From: Streptomyces sp. TLI_105
GTDB taxonomy: Bacteria > Actinomycetota > Actinomycetes > Streptomycetales > Streptomycetaceae
Length of the DNA stretch: 64,000 bases
Direction of reading: 5' to 3'
NCBI RefSeq assembly: GCF_900105415.1
Contig: NZ_FNSM01000001.1
Location: forward strand, 4,368,501-4,432,500
The notes under the pieces are model-generated. The model saw only the letters and a program-made list of their open reading frames with translations, was not told where the DNA came from and ran no database searches. The stretch's first letter is position 1; every line of letters starts with the position of its first letter. A program made the translations under genes and the position numbers. Shown here piece after piece: positions 1-7,576 of the stretch.

Positions 1-37
1 GGTCGCGGTACCCCTGACGCTCGCGGAGTGTCGCCAT
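1..37 (-). CDS. 5' end of a minus-strand gene (partial, uncertain)
   Basis: An ATG on the minus strand at 37 is preceded by a purine-rich AAGGGA about seven bases upstream, a plausible ribosome binding site. Only 12 codons (MATLRERQGYRD) fit before the window edge, so nothing can be said about function. It would follow the small minus-strand genes that begin at 1221. Confidence 0.3.
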   Translation of the reverse strand, partial: MATLRERQGYRD

Positions 38-77
38 GATCGAGTCCCTTCGTACGGGTGGGAACGGCCGCGGGTCC

Positions 78-365
78 TCACACCTCGTCGGCGTGGGTGG
101 TGCCGGCGCGTGAGGACGGGCTGCTGGTGGTGAGCCAGGAGAGGGCGGGTTCCGCGGTGGTTTCGGTGTCGACGGTGAGGTGGAGGCGCGTGCCGCCGTC
201 GGGAACGGGATAGCTGCGCTGTTCCGTCCCGGCGAAGGAGCGGCGGATGACCTGGGCGACCGCGCGGGCGGCTTCGGGGGTGGCGGCGACGATGCGGATC
301 TCGGCCTGTCCGGCCGAGGGCAGGGGCGCGGTGTCGGTGGGGTGCAAGGGTCGTGGTCCCTTCAC
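78..365 (-). CDS. small hypothetical protein, 95 aa
   Basis: This is a 95-residue soluble protein that I do not assign to a named family. Residues about 20-70 read as a compact alpha/beta unit (AEIRIVAATPEAARAVAQVI, then a Thr-Arg-Leu-His-Leu strand), which is coherent protein rather than a frame shadow. There is no signal peptide or membrane segment. It is the third of three or four small minus-strand genes that begin with the DUF5994 gene at 1221, and probably shares its transcript. Similar small proteins recur next to DUF5994-type genes in Streptomyces as far as I recall, but the role is unknown. Confidence 0.6.
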   Translation of the reverse strand: MKGPRPLHPTDTAPLPSAGQAEIRIVAATPEAARAVAQVIRRSFAGTEQRSYPVPDGGTRLHLTVDTETTAEPALSWLTTSSPSSRAGTTHADEV

Positions 366-452
366 GGGTGGGCGAGAGGCCGGCGGGCGGGTTGTCCCGG
401 GTGTCGGGTGCCCCGCCCGCGGCCTTCGGTCGGAGGAGTGGTCAGGGGGCGG

Positions 453-662
453 TCAGGGCCAGGTGCCCGTGCGCCTGCGGTGGGCGGCTCGCTCCGTCGG
501 CGTGGGGTGGCTGTGGCCGGGTGGCCGGCGGAGGGCCGGGAACGGGTCGCTGAAGCGGTGGGCGGCGATGCGCGCGTCGTGCTGGGCGTTGAGCCGGTGG
601 ATCAGGCGCGTGCCGAGCGCGATCAGCAGGGCGATCGCGGCGACCGCGATCAGGGTCTCCAT
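453..662 (-). CDS. small membrane protein, 69 aa
   Basis: This is a 69-residue protein with one N-terminal hydrophobic helix (about residues 3-20, LIAVAAIALLIALGTRLI) followed by a basic, Pro/Arg/His-rich cytoplasmic-type tail ending in TGTWP. The ATG lies only four bases after the stop of the upstream DUF5994 gene, so the two are almost certainly co-transcribed and perhaps translationally coupled. No catalytic motif is visible. I infer a small membrane-anchored accessory protein of unknown function. Confidence 0.6.
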   Translation of the reverse strand: METLIAVAAIALLIALGTRLIHRLNAQHDARIAAHRFSDPFPALRRPPGHSHPTPTERAAHRRRTGTWP

Positions 663-666
663 GACG

Positions 667-1221
667 TCACCTCCGCGGGTTTCCCGGCAGCGGGATCATC
701 CGCGCGCCGACGAGCGGGTGCCGGAGGGGCGGCGGGACGGACCCGCCGTCGGTCTCCCACGCGTCTTCGACGCTTCGGGTGTCGCGCGTGCGGCGACCGG
801 TCGCGGCTTCGTCGGACATCAGGGCACCGGCGGCCAGGACGCTGCCGGGGAGGGCTGCGGCGGTCATGAGCCGGGCGGCTGCGGCGGGTTCGGTCCCGGG
901 CGGGATCACCAGCAGGTCGCAGCGGCCGGTGGTGTAGGAGAGCAGGATCATCTTGTCGGGATCCTGTTCGGTGAACCAGCCCACGTGCACGATGTGTCCG
1001 GTGGCGGCGACCTTGTGCGGGACGACGGGCCAGCGGGTGGGGTTCACCGCGACGCGTGTGATGCGCCCGTACCGCTCCTCCAGCGCGTCGACCAGGGGCG
1101 GAAGTTCGGCGGCGAGGTCGCGCGTACGAGGCCACCAGGCGCCGTCCAGGAGGCCGGCGAGTGGGGTCTCCGGCGTCAGCGACAGGCGCGCCGGAAGCGT
1201 GGGCGCGAGGGCGGTGGTCAT
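667..1221 (-). CDS. DUF5994 family protein
   Basis: The 184-residue protein matches my recollection of the actinobacterial DUF5994 family: an RLSLTP start, the GLLDGAWWPRTRDL block, ITRVAVNPTRWPVVP, and a C-terminal CDLLVIPPGTEPAAAARLM block. The biochemical role is unknown. The start is taken at ATG 1221 because homology-like sequence begins directly after it, while the longer upstream open frame is Pro/Arg-rich noise. It leads a small minus-strand cluster (662-453, 365-78). A 22-bp perfect palindrome lies just upstream at 1240-1261. Confidence 0.7.
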   Translation of the reverse strand: MTTALAPTLPARLSLTPETPLAGLLDGAWWPRTRDLAAELPPLVDALEERYGRITRVAVNPTRWPVVPHKVAATGHIVHVGWFTEQDPDKMILLSYTTGRCDLLVIPPGTEPAAAARLMTAAALPGSVLAAGALMSDEAATGRRTRDTRSVEDAWETDGGSVPPPLRHPLVGARMIPLPGNPRR

Positions 1222-1655
1222 GATCGCGGACCCGTCTCCGGGCCGCCCTGCAGGGCGGCCCAGTGTATTGATCGCCGGAAACGACGTCCGCGTGGGAGCG
1301 GGTGTTCGAGTTACTCCCGGTATCTTCAGCCTACTCCGCGCCGGGGGCGGGCGAGCGGTCTCCGACCAGCTGATTTTCCGGATCGGGAACGCCTGCCCGG
1401 CCCGCGGTCGCGGGCGTGACCGCGGGCACGCGCGTGCCGGGAGAACCACGGCTGTATCTCGCCGGTCATGAGGTGTCGGCGGCCCCGCGCGGGCAGGCGG
1501 AGCGCTGGTTCGTACGGGCGACGCCGGGCACGTTACATCGGCACAATCCTTTTTCCCGACGCACGACACCGGCGGCACGGCGCGTGATCAACAACCGGTG
1601 CTCCGTGCCAATCTGCTCGGGCACGTAGTGGCTTGGAGCCGGAGGTACACCGCCC
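1222..1655. other. non-coding stretch between divergent genes
   Basis: This 434-base divergent intergenic region separates the DUF5994 gene (minus) from the XRE regulator gene (plus). It holds the palindrome at 1240-1261 and moderately AT-richer sequence near 1530-1600, where promoters for both directions could lie. I see no convincing gene in it. Confidence 0.5.
1240..1261. repeat. perfect 22-bp palindrome upstream of DUF5994 gene
   Basis: The two 11-base arms (GGGCCGCCCTG and its complement) are exact with no spacer, ending about 19 bases before the DUF5994 start codon. It could be an operator for a dimeric regulator, or a hairpin in the leader. Confidence 0.5.
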
Positions 1656-2510
1656 ATGGCGGCGAACAACAACCCCACCGTCACGGGACGACGACTGGGG
1701 GCGGAGCTGCGCCGGCTCCGTGAGGACCGCGGTATGACCGGCACGCAGGTCGCGGCGGAACTGCTGATCTCCCAGGCCAAGGTCAGTCACATGGAGACGG
1801 GCCGCCGTGCGGTCAGCCCCCGCGACGTACGCGATCTCTGCGTGCTCTACGGCGTCACCGACCAGCATCTCGTCGACCACCTGACGGCCCTGGCCAGGGA
1901 GTCGAGCCGACCGGGCTGGTGGCACTCCTACGGCGACATCCCCCACAGCGTCTACCTCGACCTGGAGGCGGTCGCCACCTCCATCCGAGCCTACGAGTCC
2001 ATGGTGGTCCCCGGCCTGCTGCAGACCCCCGCCTACGCCGCCGCGGTCATCGAGGAAACGATCCCCCTCGTCACGGTCGACCAGGCGGCCGCGCGACTGA
2101 AGGTGCGACTCCGCCGTCAGTACCGGATCTATGACCCCGCCCGCCGGTTGCATCTGTGGGTCGTCCTGGACGAATCGGCCCTGCGGCGCGTCGTCGGCAG
2201 CCGGGAGATCATGCGCGAGCAACTGGAGCACCTGCACGCGCTCAGCACCGAGCCGCACATCACCGTCGAGGTGCTCCCTCACAGCGCAGGCGCTCACCCA
2301 GGGCTGACGGGACAGTTCTCCATCCTGGAGTTCTCCGACACCCGTGAGGCGGTGGTGTACCTGGAGAGGTTCACCAGCGGCCTCTGCCTGGAGAAGACGT
2401 CCGACGTACAGCAGTACAGCGTGACGCACGCCCGGCTGCGGGCGCTGGCCCTCGCCCCGGAGCAGAGCCGGCACTTCATCACCGACGCCATCAAGCTCTA
2501 CGCGTCCTGA
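1656..2510 (+). CDS. XRE-family regulator with DUF5753 (WhiJ-like)
   Basis: The 284-residue protein has an N-terminal helix-turn-helix (about residues 10-70: LGAELRRLREDRGMTGTQVA, then SQAKVSHMETGRRAVSPRDV). A C-terminal DUF5753 ligand/interaction domain (about 95-275) contains YESMVVPGLLQTPAYAAAVI and EVLPHSAGAHPGL. This is the abundant Streptomyces family related to WhiJ, also annotated as Scr1-type antitoxin-like regulators. Members usually sit beside a small DUF397 gene; none is visible directly downstream here. It reads away from the DUF5994 cluster, and whether it controls that cluster is unknown. Confidence 0.85.
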   Translation: MAANNNPTVTGRRLGAELRRLREDRGMTGTQVAAELLISQAKVSHMETGRRAVSPRDVRDLCVLYGVTDQHLVDHLTALARESSRPGWWHSYGDIPHSVYLDLEAVATSIRAYESMVVPGLLQTPAYAAAVIEETIPLVTVDQAAARLKVRLRRQYRIYDPARRLHLWVVLDESALRRVVGSREIMREQLEHLHALSTEPHITVEVLPHSAGAHPGLTGQFSILEFSDTREAVVYLERFTSGLCLEKTSDVQQYSVTHARLRALALAPEQSRHFITDAIKLYAS

Positions 2511-2970
2511 GCCCAGAGGACGACGCGCTGGGCTGTGCGGACGCCTCGGAACCGACCCCCGGCCCGCACGCGGCCGGCATCGGGAAGAACCTGCCGCTGA
2601 TGCTGCGCCTTCTTGCGCTTTTCGTCCCGCGCGCCACGCCCATGCTGCGGCGCTCTTGATTCGACCCGGTCGGCGTACATCCGCGGTCACGTCGGGGTCG
2701 GGTTCATGAACGGGTGTGCGATGCCGCTTCGTGTGAGCTGATCGGATTTCACTCATCCGGCGATGTTCCGAATCGTCGGCAGCATGCAATTGCATATTTT
2801 CATCACGCCCGGTGGCGTCGAATACTTTTATATACATCCCCCCTCCTCGTTTTCTCCTGGCGTGGGTGCGGAAATTTTCCCGCGTAATATGCGGCCACAG
2901 CTAGAAGGCATTCCGGGTGATCCGTAGGCCCGGCGTGTGCCATGGCCCCCCCACAGAAAATGGCCTCTTG
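2511..2970 (+). other. non-coding region before the ice-binding-like gene
   Basis: No gene is seen in this stretch. It contains an unusually AT-rich block at about 2750-2890 for this genome, with a perfect 12-bp palindrome ATGCAATTGCAT (2784-2795) and TTTTATATACAT at about 2825, which is likely the promoter region of the secreted ice-binding-like protein. An AGAAGG motif at about 2903-2908 lies eight bases before an alternative GTG start at 2917. Confidence 0.5.
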
Positions 2971-4368
2971 ATGAAGCTGCACATCCCTCGAACGACTCAG
3001 CGCCGCATTCTGTCCGGCGGGCTGGCCTCGACCCTCTCCGCGACAGTTGCCGCCGTCATGGTCGCCGTGACGCCGACGCAGGCACTTGCCATCGCGACAC
3101 CAGTACCTCTGGGCACGACCGCCAGCTACTCCGTTCTGGCAGGGCAGGGAGTCACCAACACCGGCAGCTCGGTGCTCGATCACGACCTCGGGACGCACCC
3201 GAACCCGGCCATCACCGGCTTCCCGCCCGGCCTGGTGCTCGGCGCTGTGCACCCCGCGGACGCCGCGGCCGCCCAGGCCAAGAGCGATCTGATCGTGGCG
3301 TACAACAACGCGGCCGGCCAACTCACGGGCCAGGCGCCGGACTTCCCGCTCGCCGCAGGAATCGGCGGGGGCCAGGAGCTGCTTCCCGGCGTCCACAGGG
3401 CCACATCCGGTGTCGGCCTCACCGGTGACCTGATCCTGAACGCCGGGGGAAACCCCAACGCGGTCTGGGTGTTCCAAATCCCTGAAGCCCTGACGACGGC
3501 GCCCAACAGCAGGATTCTGCTCACGAACGGCGCTTCGCCGTGCAACGTCTACTGGCAGATCGGGAGTTCGGCGACCCTCGGCACCACCTCCACCTTCGTG
3601 GGCACCATCATGGCTCTGACCTCGATCTTCGTGAACCAGGGGGCGAGCGTCGAGGGTCGGGCGCTGGCCCGTGAGGGCGAGGTGACGCTCAACAACAACA
3701 GGATCTTCCTCGGCGGGTGCGCCACCGGCGGGACGACCACCGGCACGACCACCGGCACGACGACCGGAGCGACCACCGGCACGACGACCGGAGCGACGAC
3801 GGGCACGACCACCGGCACGACGACCGGAGCGACGACGGGCACGACCACCGGCACGACGGCGGGGGGGACCACCGGAGCGACGACGGGTACGACTCTGGGT
3901 CTGATCGGCGGCACCCTCATCGGCGGGCCCAGCGTCAACCTGGTGGGCGGTGGCACCTCGGGGAACATCGCGGGCAACACCTCCGGGAACACGGTGGGCA
4001 ACACCGCCGGGAACACCACTGGTGGTAACACATCGGGCAACAGCGCCGGGAACACGACCGGCGGCTCCATCACCGGCGGGAACGGCGGCAAGCCGGAGCA
4101 CGGTGGGCCCGAGCACGGTGGGCCCGAGCACGGTGGGCCCGAGCACGGTGGGCCCGAGCACGGTGGGCCGGAGCACGGTGGGCCGGAGCACGGTGGGCCC
4201 GAGCACGGTGGGCCCGAGCACGGTGGGCCGGAGCACGGTGGCCCCGACCATGGTGGGCCGGAGCACGGGCACGACGAGGGGCCCGGCAAGCCGGACCACG
4301 GCGACCACGGCGACCAGGCTGACGGGCACTACGGCTACGCCGACAAGCCCGCGGTCCACGAGGGCTGA
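2971..4368 (+). CDS. secreted ice-binding-fold (DUF3494) protein with repeat tail
   Basis: From ATG 2971 the product is 465 residues. A signal peptide (basic MKLHIPRTTQRR, then a hydrophobic stretch ending near TPTQALA) leads into a DUF3494 ice-binding-like beta-solenoid domain (about residues 38-250), with YSVLAGQGVTNTGSSV, ITGFPPG and the NAVWVFQI block typical of that fold. Next come about 60 residues of TTGTTTGA repeats, an Asn/Gly/Thr repeat region, and a tail of eleven (E/D)HGGP units ending in a His/Asp-rich segment. There is no LPXTG motif. GTG 2917, with a better ribosome site, is an alternative start. The fold is also used as an adhesion or surface domain, so antifreeze activity is not implied. 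Confidence 0.8.
   Translation: MKLHIPRTTQRRILSGGLASTLSATVAAVMVAVTPTQALAIATPVPLGTTASYSVLAGQGVTNTGSSVLDHDLGTHPNPAITGFPPGLVLGAVHPADAAAAQAKSDLIVAYNNAAGQLTGQAPDFPLAAGIGGGQELLPGVHRATSGVGLTGDLILNAGGNPNAVWVFQIPEALTTAPNSRILLTNGASPCNVYWQIGSSATLGTTSTFVGTIMALTSIFVNQGASVEGRALAREGEVTLNNNRIFLGGCATGGTTTGTTTGTTTGATTGTTTGATTGTTTGTTTGATTGTTTGTTAGGTTGATTGTTLGLIGGTLIGGPSVNLVGGGTSGNIAGNTSGNTVGNTAGNTTGGNTSGNSAGNTTGGSITGGNGGKPEHGGPEHGGPEHGGPEHGGPEHGGPEHGGPEHGGPEHGGPEHGGPEHGGPDHGGPEHGHDEGPGKPDHGDHGDQADGHYGYADKPAVHEG
4096..4260 (+). repeat. eleven tandem 15-bp coding repeats
   Basis: Eleven in-frame copies of a 15-base unit (GAGCACGGTGGGCCC with minor third-position variants) encode EHGGP, with the last unit DHGGP. 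Near-identity at the DNA level suggests recent slippage expansion, so copy number is likely variable between strains. Confidence 0.9.
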
Positions 4369-4402
4369 TCAGCAGGCCGCATCAGGACCGTTCATCGGAT
4401 GA

Positions 4403-4442
4403 CGGCGCGCGGCGGAATCCTCAGCGGTTCCGTCGTGCGCCG
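4403..4442 (+). terminator. hairpin after the ice-binding-like gene
   Basis: The arms CGGCGCGCGGCGGAA and TTCCGTCGTGCGCCG pair with few mismatches around a ten-base loop, about 35 bases after the stop codon. No U-tract is present, as is usual in Streptomyces. Confidence 0.5.
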
Positions 4443-4502
4443 CCGGTGAGAGACGCAGAGACTCAGGCGCGAGCAGCGCATACGTGAAGGACAGGGTGGG
4501 CG

Positions 4503-5225
4503 GTGTCGAGCGGAATCGAAACAGCGGCCGTGCAGGAACTTCAGCAGTGCGGTTCCGATCCGGCCCCCCTGCCACCAGAACACGACAGAGCGACCCCGCC
4601 GGACAGACGGCCCATGAGGGTCCGGGCGCTGAGAGCGGGGCTGCGCACGGCCGTGGCCCTGTGTCTGGTGACCACGCTGGTCCACGTCGTCATGGTGTTC
4701 CTTCACGTAGCCCCCTCCAACCCCGTATCGAAGCGGTACAGCCCACAGGTCAACGGATGGGTGTACCCCCTTTTCGAGCAGAATTGGCGACTTTTCGCAC
4801 CGGACCCCGATTCCTTCAACCGGAAGGTCCTGGCGAGAACTGCACAAACGGCCTCCGACGGATCGGTACGAGTGAGCCCATGGTTCGACCTGGCCGCCGT
4901 GGACAATGCCGCAGTCGACCACAACCCATTTCCGAGCCACACGGCTCAGAACCTTTTGCGCCGCGCCTGGAGCTCCTATGTCGAGACGCACGGAGGAAGC
5001 GACACGGCACGCTCGGAACGGGCGGTGATGATGCAGAAGTACCTGCGCAATATCGCCGCGGACCGCTTCGCCGCCCGCCACGCTGACGACACGTTCGACT
5101 TCGTTCAGCTTCGGGTCGTCACGACGCCCATCGCCGCTCCCGGCACCGCCGCCGGTGACCGCCCGCCGGTACCCACCGAGAACCGGCTCCTGCCCTGGTG
5201 GAAGGTGACCCCCCATGGGAAATGA
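4503..5225 (+). CDS. DUF5819 family membrane protein
   Basis: The 240-residue protein has a cytoplasmic N-terminus of about 45 residues, one transmembrane helix (about 46-66) and an extracellular domain with the family signature QNWRLFAPDPDSFN (about residue 93). DUF5819 proteins pair with HTTM-domain proteins; here the next gene overlaps this one by 11 bases, so the two are surely co-translated. The role is unknown, but the conserved pairing suggests a complex at the membrane. GTG 4503 is used as the start; ATG 4614 would remove 37 poorly conserved residues and keep the helix. Confidence 0.8.
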   Translation: MSSGIETAAVQELQQCGSDPAPLPPEHDRATPPDRRPMRVRALRAGLRTAVALCLVTTLVHVVMVFLHVAPSNPVSKRYSPQVNGWVYPLFEQNWRLFAPDPDSFNRKVLARTAQTASDGSVRVSPWFDLAAVDNAAVDHNPFPSHTAQNLLRRAWSSYVETHGGSDTARSERAVMMQKYLRNIAADRFAARHADDTFDFVQLRVVTTPIAAPGTAAGDRPPVPTENRLLPWWKVTPHGK

Positions 5226-6387
5226 GCAGCCCTCCCCTGTGGCAGCCGCGCTACAACGCCCCCAGAGTCCAGGGGCTTCGCTCATCGGAGCCGCCCATCA
5301 GTGGCTCCTCGGCCAGGTCAGCGCTCTGTGGGCCCTCCTCACCGGCCGCCCGGTGTCCCTGTATGCCGCCTCGGTGCTGCGCATCGGCTACGGACTGCTC
5401 TACCTGGTCTTCCTGCTCCGCGAGTTCCCGCACCGTGGAGAGATCTGGGGACCCGAATCCCCTTGGACGCCTGCGCTGGCGGAACAGCTCTTCGAGCAGA
5501 CGGGCTGGAACAGCGTCCTGATCCTGTCCGACAGCCCCGCCTATTTCGAGTTCTGCTACGCGATGGCCGTCGTCACGTCCGTACTGTTCGTCCTGGGCTG
5601 GCGGACCCGCGTCGTGTCCGTCCTCTTCGCCGTCGTGGTGATCTCGTTCCACGCGAGGTCGATCTTCATGACGGACGGGGGCGACAACCTGGTCCTGCTG
5701 ATGGCCATGTACCTCGTCCTGACCGCGTGTGGTCGGCGCTGGTCCCTGGACGCACGTCGCGACCGGCTCAAGTCGGCTCGTGCGGGCGACGTGCCGGAGC
5801 CGGTGCGGGGCTTGTACGCGCAGGAACTCCGCCACGCCCGCGTCACCTTGACCACCGTGGTGCACAACTGCGGCGTCTTCGTCATCGCCGCACAGGTCTG
5901 CTTCCTCTACGGATCGGCGGGCCTGTACAAGGTCCAGGGTTCCACCTGGGGCGGCGGCACCGCTCTGCACTACGCGCTGAACCTCGAACTGTTCCAGCCC
6001 TGGCCCGCGCTCTCCCACCTCGTGGACGATTTCCCGATGGTGATCGCGATCACCGGCTACGTCACGGTGCTCGTCCAGGTCGCCTTCCCGTTCGTGCTCT
6101 TCGGCCGGCTCAAGTACCCCGTTCTTGCCGTGCTGCTCGGGATGCACATCGGCATCGCCGTACTCATGGGGCTGCCGCTCTTCTCCGGCGCGATGATCAT
6201 CGCGGACGCCGTGTTCCTGCCCGACCGCTTCTACGCCTTCCTGCCCCGACTGTGGCGCCGCGCGGCACGGCGCACCGGAAGGCGGCAGGCGGCACCCGGC
6301 CGGGCCGCAGGATCGGCATCCGTACCCGCGCAGGGAAGACCGGAGCTACCCGCCCCGCAGGACCAGGCCGTTCCGAGTGGAGGGTAA
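5215..6387 (+). CDS. HTTM-domain membrane protein
   Basis: The 390-residue multi-pass protein carries an HTTM domain (horizontally transferred transmembrane domain, related to the vitamin K-dependent gamma-carboxylase membrane region). Visible landmarks are LYAASVLRIGYGLLYLVFLL (about 48-67), GWRTRVVSVLFAVVVISFHARS, the FMTDGGDNLVLLMAMYL helix and the LYGSAGLYKVQGSTWGGGTALHY segment. About seven helices are expected, with a Pro/Ala/Arg-rich cytoplasmic tail after residue 345. It overlaps the DUF5819 gene by 11 bases. Whether bacterial members carry out a carboxylation-like reaction is not established. A soluble partner with the DUF5819 fold would face the extracellular side. Confidence 0.85.
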   Translation: MGNEQPSPVAAALQRPQSPGASLIGAAHQWLLGQVSALWALLTGRPVSLYAASVLRIGYGLLYLVFLLREFPHRGEIWGPESPWTPALAEQLFEQTGWNSVLILSDSPAYFEFCYAMAVVTSVLFVLGWRTRVVSVLFAVVVISFHARSIFMTDGGDNLVLLMAMYLVLTACGRRWSLDARRDRLKSARAGDVPEPVRGLYAQELRHARVTLTTVVHNCGVFVIAAQVCFLYGSAGLYKVQGSTWGGGTALHYALNLELFQPWPALSHLVDDFPMVIAITGYVTVLVQVAFPFVLFGRLKYPVLAVLLGMHIGIAVLMGLPLFSGAMIIADAVFLPDRFYAFLPRLWRRAARRTGRRQAAPGRAAGSASVPAQGRPELPAPQDQAVPSGG

Positions 6388-6856
6388 AAGCGGTTCGGTC
6401 CAGGCGATGGGCCCTGTGGCGGACCTCCCGGAGGCTGGCCTCGGACGGGAGACGGTCCGGGCCTGCCGAGTCCCGTGCGCGTGCGAGCGTCTCCCGGCCG
6501 AGCTGCTCCAGGATCTGCCCCGGTTGCGCGTCAGGCTCCAGCCGGAGGCGCACCCGCGCGACGCTATGGCGCCGCGTAGGTGGTGCGGGAGTAGCCCCCA
6601 AGAGGTCTGGACAACGACGAAGCCCCAGGTCACTGACCTGGGGCTTCGTTCAAGAGCGTATGACGGGAATCGAACCCGCGCTATAAGCTTGGGAATCACC
6701 CGGCACTTGGGCTCGTCCATAGGGGCTGACCTGCGGAAATGCAACGGGCACAGCCTCGGCTCGGCTGCGTTGTCCGACCGCTGGTGACCGCTGTTCGCCG
6801 GCCCTACTGGCACGTTGTGGCACGGCTCGTGTCCACCTCCGGCCGCCCGGACACCG
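6388..6856. other. non-coding relic region containing an att-like tRNA fragment
   Basis: No intact gene is seen. Bases 6388-6600 are GC-rich and have no good reading frame. Bases 6601-6695 duplicate the 3' part and terminator of the tRNA-Gly gene at 10874-10944. Bases 6696-6856 resemble element-end sequence: 6804-6840 is similar to 9596-9630, which lies just downstream of an integrase relic. Confidence 0.5.
6601..6695. repeat. direct repeat of tRNA-Gly 3' half plus terminator (putative att site)
   Basis: These 95 bases match 10820-10914 with three mismatches (6613, 6619, 6659). The identity covers the tRNA from its anticodon loop to its 3' end and then its terminator hairpin (here 6617-6649, a perfect 16-bp stem), and stops abruptly at 6695. 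This is the signature left when an element integrates into the 3' half of a tRNA gene. The fragment lacks the 5' half and cannot make a tRNA. Confidence 0.8.
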
Positions 6857-7519
6857 TCAGGCGTCCGAGTGTCGTCCGAGGATCTCGCGGGCCCGCAGAC
6901 CGGCCTGGAAGCGGGACTGCGCGCCCAGCGAGGCCATGAGCGCGGCGACCCGTCGGCGGTAGGTTCGCAGGGACACTCCCAATCGGCGGGACGCGGCCTC
7001 GTCCGTATGACCGGCGGCCAGGGCCCGCAAGACGTCCCGCTCGGCGTCATCGAGACGGGGAAACGGCGTACGACGGTACGTGGCAAGGTCCGTCGAGGTC
7101 TCCCAGGCCGTCTCGAACAGGGCTCGCACCCCTGCCACCACGTCCGGTTCCTGGACGACGCTGTACACACGGGGTTCTCCTGCAGCGGACCGCGGTGCCG
7201 CCAGTACCGCGAGGCGCCGGTCGACGACGATCGCCTCGTGGGCCGGGGGTGCGGGTGAGATCCGGATCTCCGCGCCGGCCTCGCCAAGGCGCTTGAGCAG
7301 CTCCTGACCACTGGGGTCCCGGAAGACGCCGGGCCCGTACAACTTGCGCACCACGAGACCCGGCGAGAGCGTGCGAGGCGCGCGAGGGGCGGCAGCCGAC
7401 CACGTCTCGGGCTCCCCGGCGGTACAGAGGAACTCTTGCCGCACCCCCTCGAACAGGGCACCCGCACGCCGCGCCAGCTCGGCCTCGCCCCGCAGCGTCA
7501 CGATGCTTTTCTCCGTCAT
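6857..7519 (-). CDS. LuxR-type HTH transcriptional regulator
   Basis: The 220-residue protein has an N-terminal sensor-like region (about 1-140, with HEAIVVDRRLAVLAAP resembling the TrmB/phospholipase-D-like effector fold seen in this regulator class). A C-terminal LuxR-type helix-turn-helix follows (about 155-215: LDDAERDVLRALAAGHTDEA, then SRRLGVSLRTYRRRVAALM). There is no phosphoacceptor receiver domain. The start is ATG 7519. It is divergent from the aldo/keto reductase gene with only 57 bases between starts, so it most likely controls that gene. It lies inside the tRNA-flanked segment. Confidence 0.8.
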   Translation of the reverse strand: MTEKSIVTLRGEAELARRAGALFEGVRQEFLCTAGEPETWSAAAPRAPRTLSPGLVVRKLYGPGVFRDPSGQELLKRLGEAGAEIRISPAPPAHEAIVVDRRLAVLAAPRSAAGEPRVYSVVQEPDVVAGVRALFETAWETSTDLATYRRTPFPRLDDAERDVLRALAAGHTDEAASRRLGVSLRTYRRRVAALMASLGAQSRFQAGLRAREILGRHSDA

Positions 7520-7576
7520 GGCACCAAACTGCCATTCGTTCGCCTTCGACACGAGGCTTCTCGAGGATCTGGAAGC

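Noticed and set aside
4096..4260. CRISPR-like regularly repeated units.
   Set aside because: The units are contiguous 15-bp in-frame codons with no spacers; this is a coding repeat.
4503..4614. A separate small gene before the DUF5819 membrane helix.
   Set aside because: The region is in frame with DUF5819 and best read as its N-terminal extension or a misplaced start.
6656..6695. A second tRNA-Gly gene.
   Set aside because: Only the 3' half from the anticodon loop is present; the D-arm, 5' acceptor strand and 5' anticodon stem are missing, and the acceptor has a mismatch.
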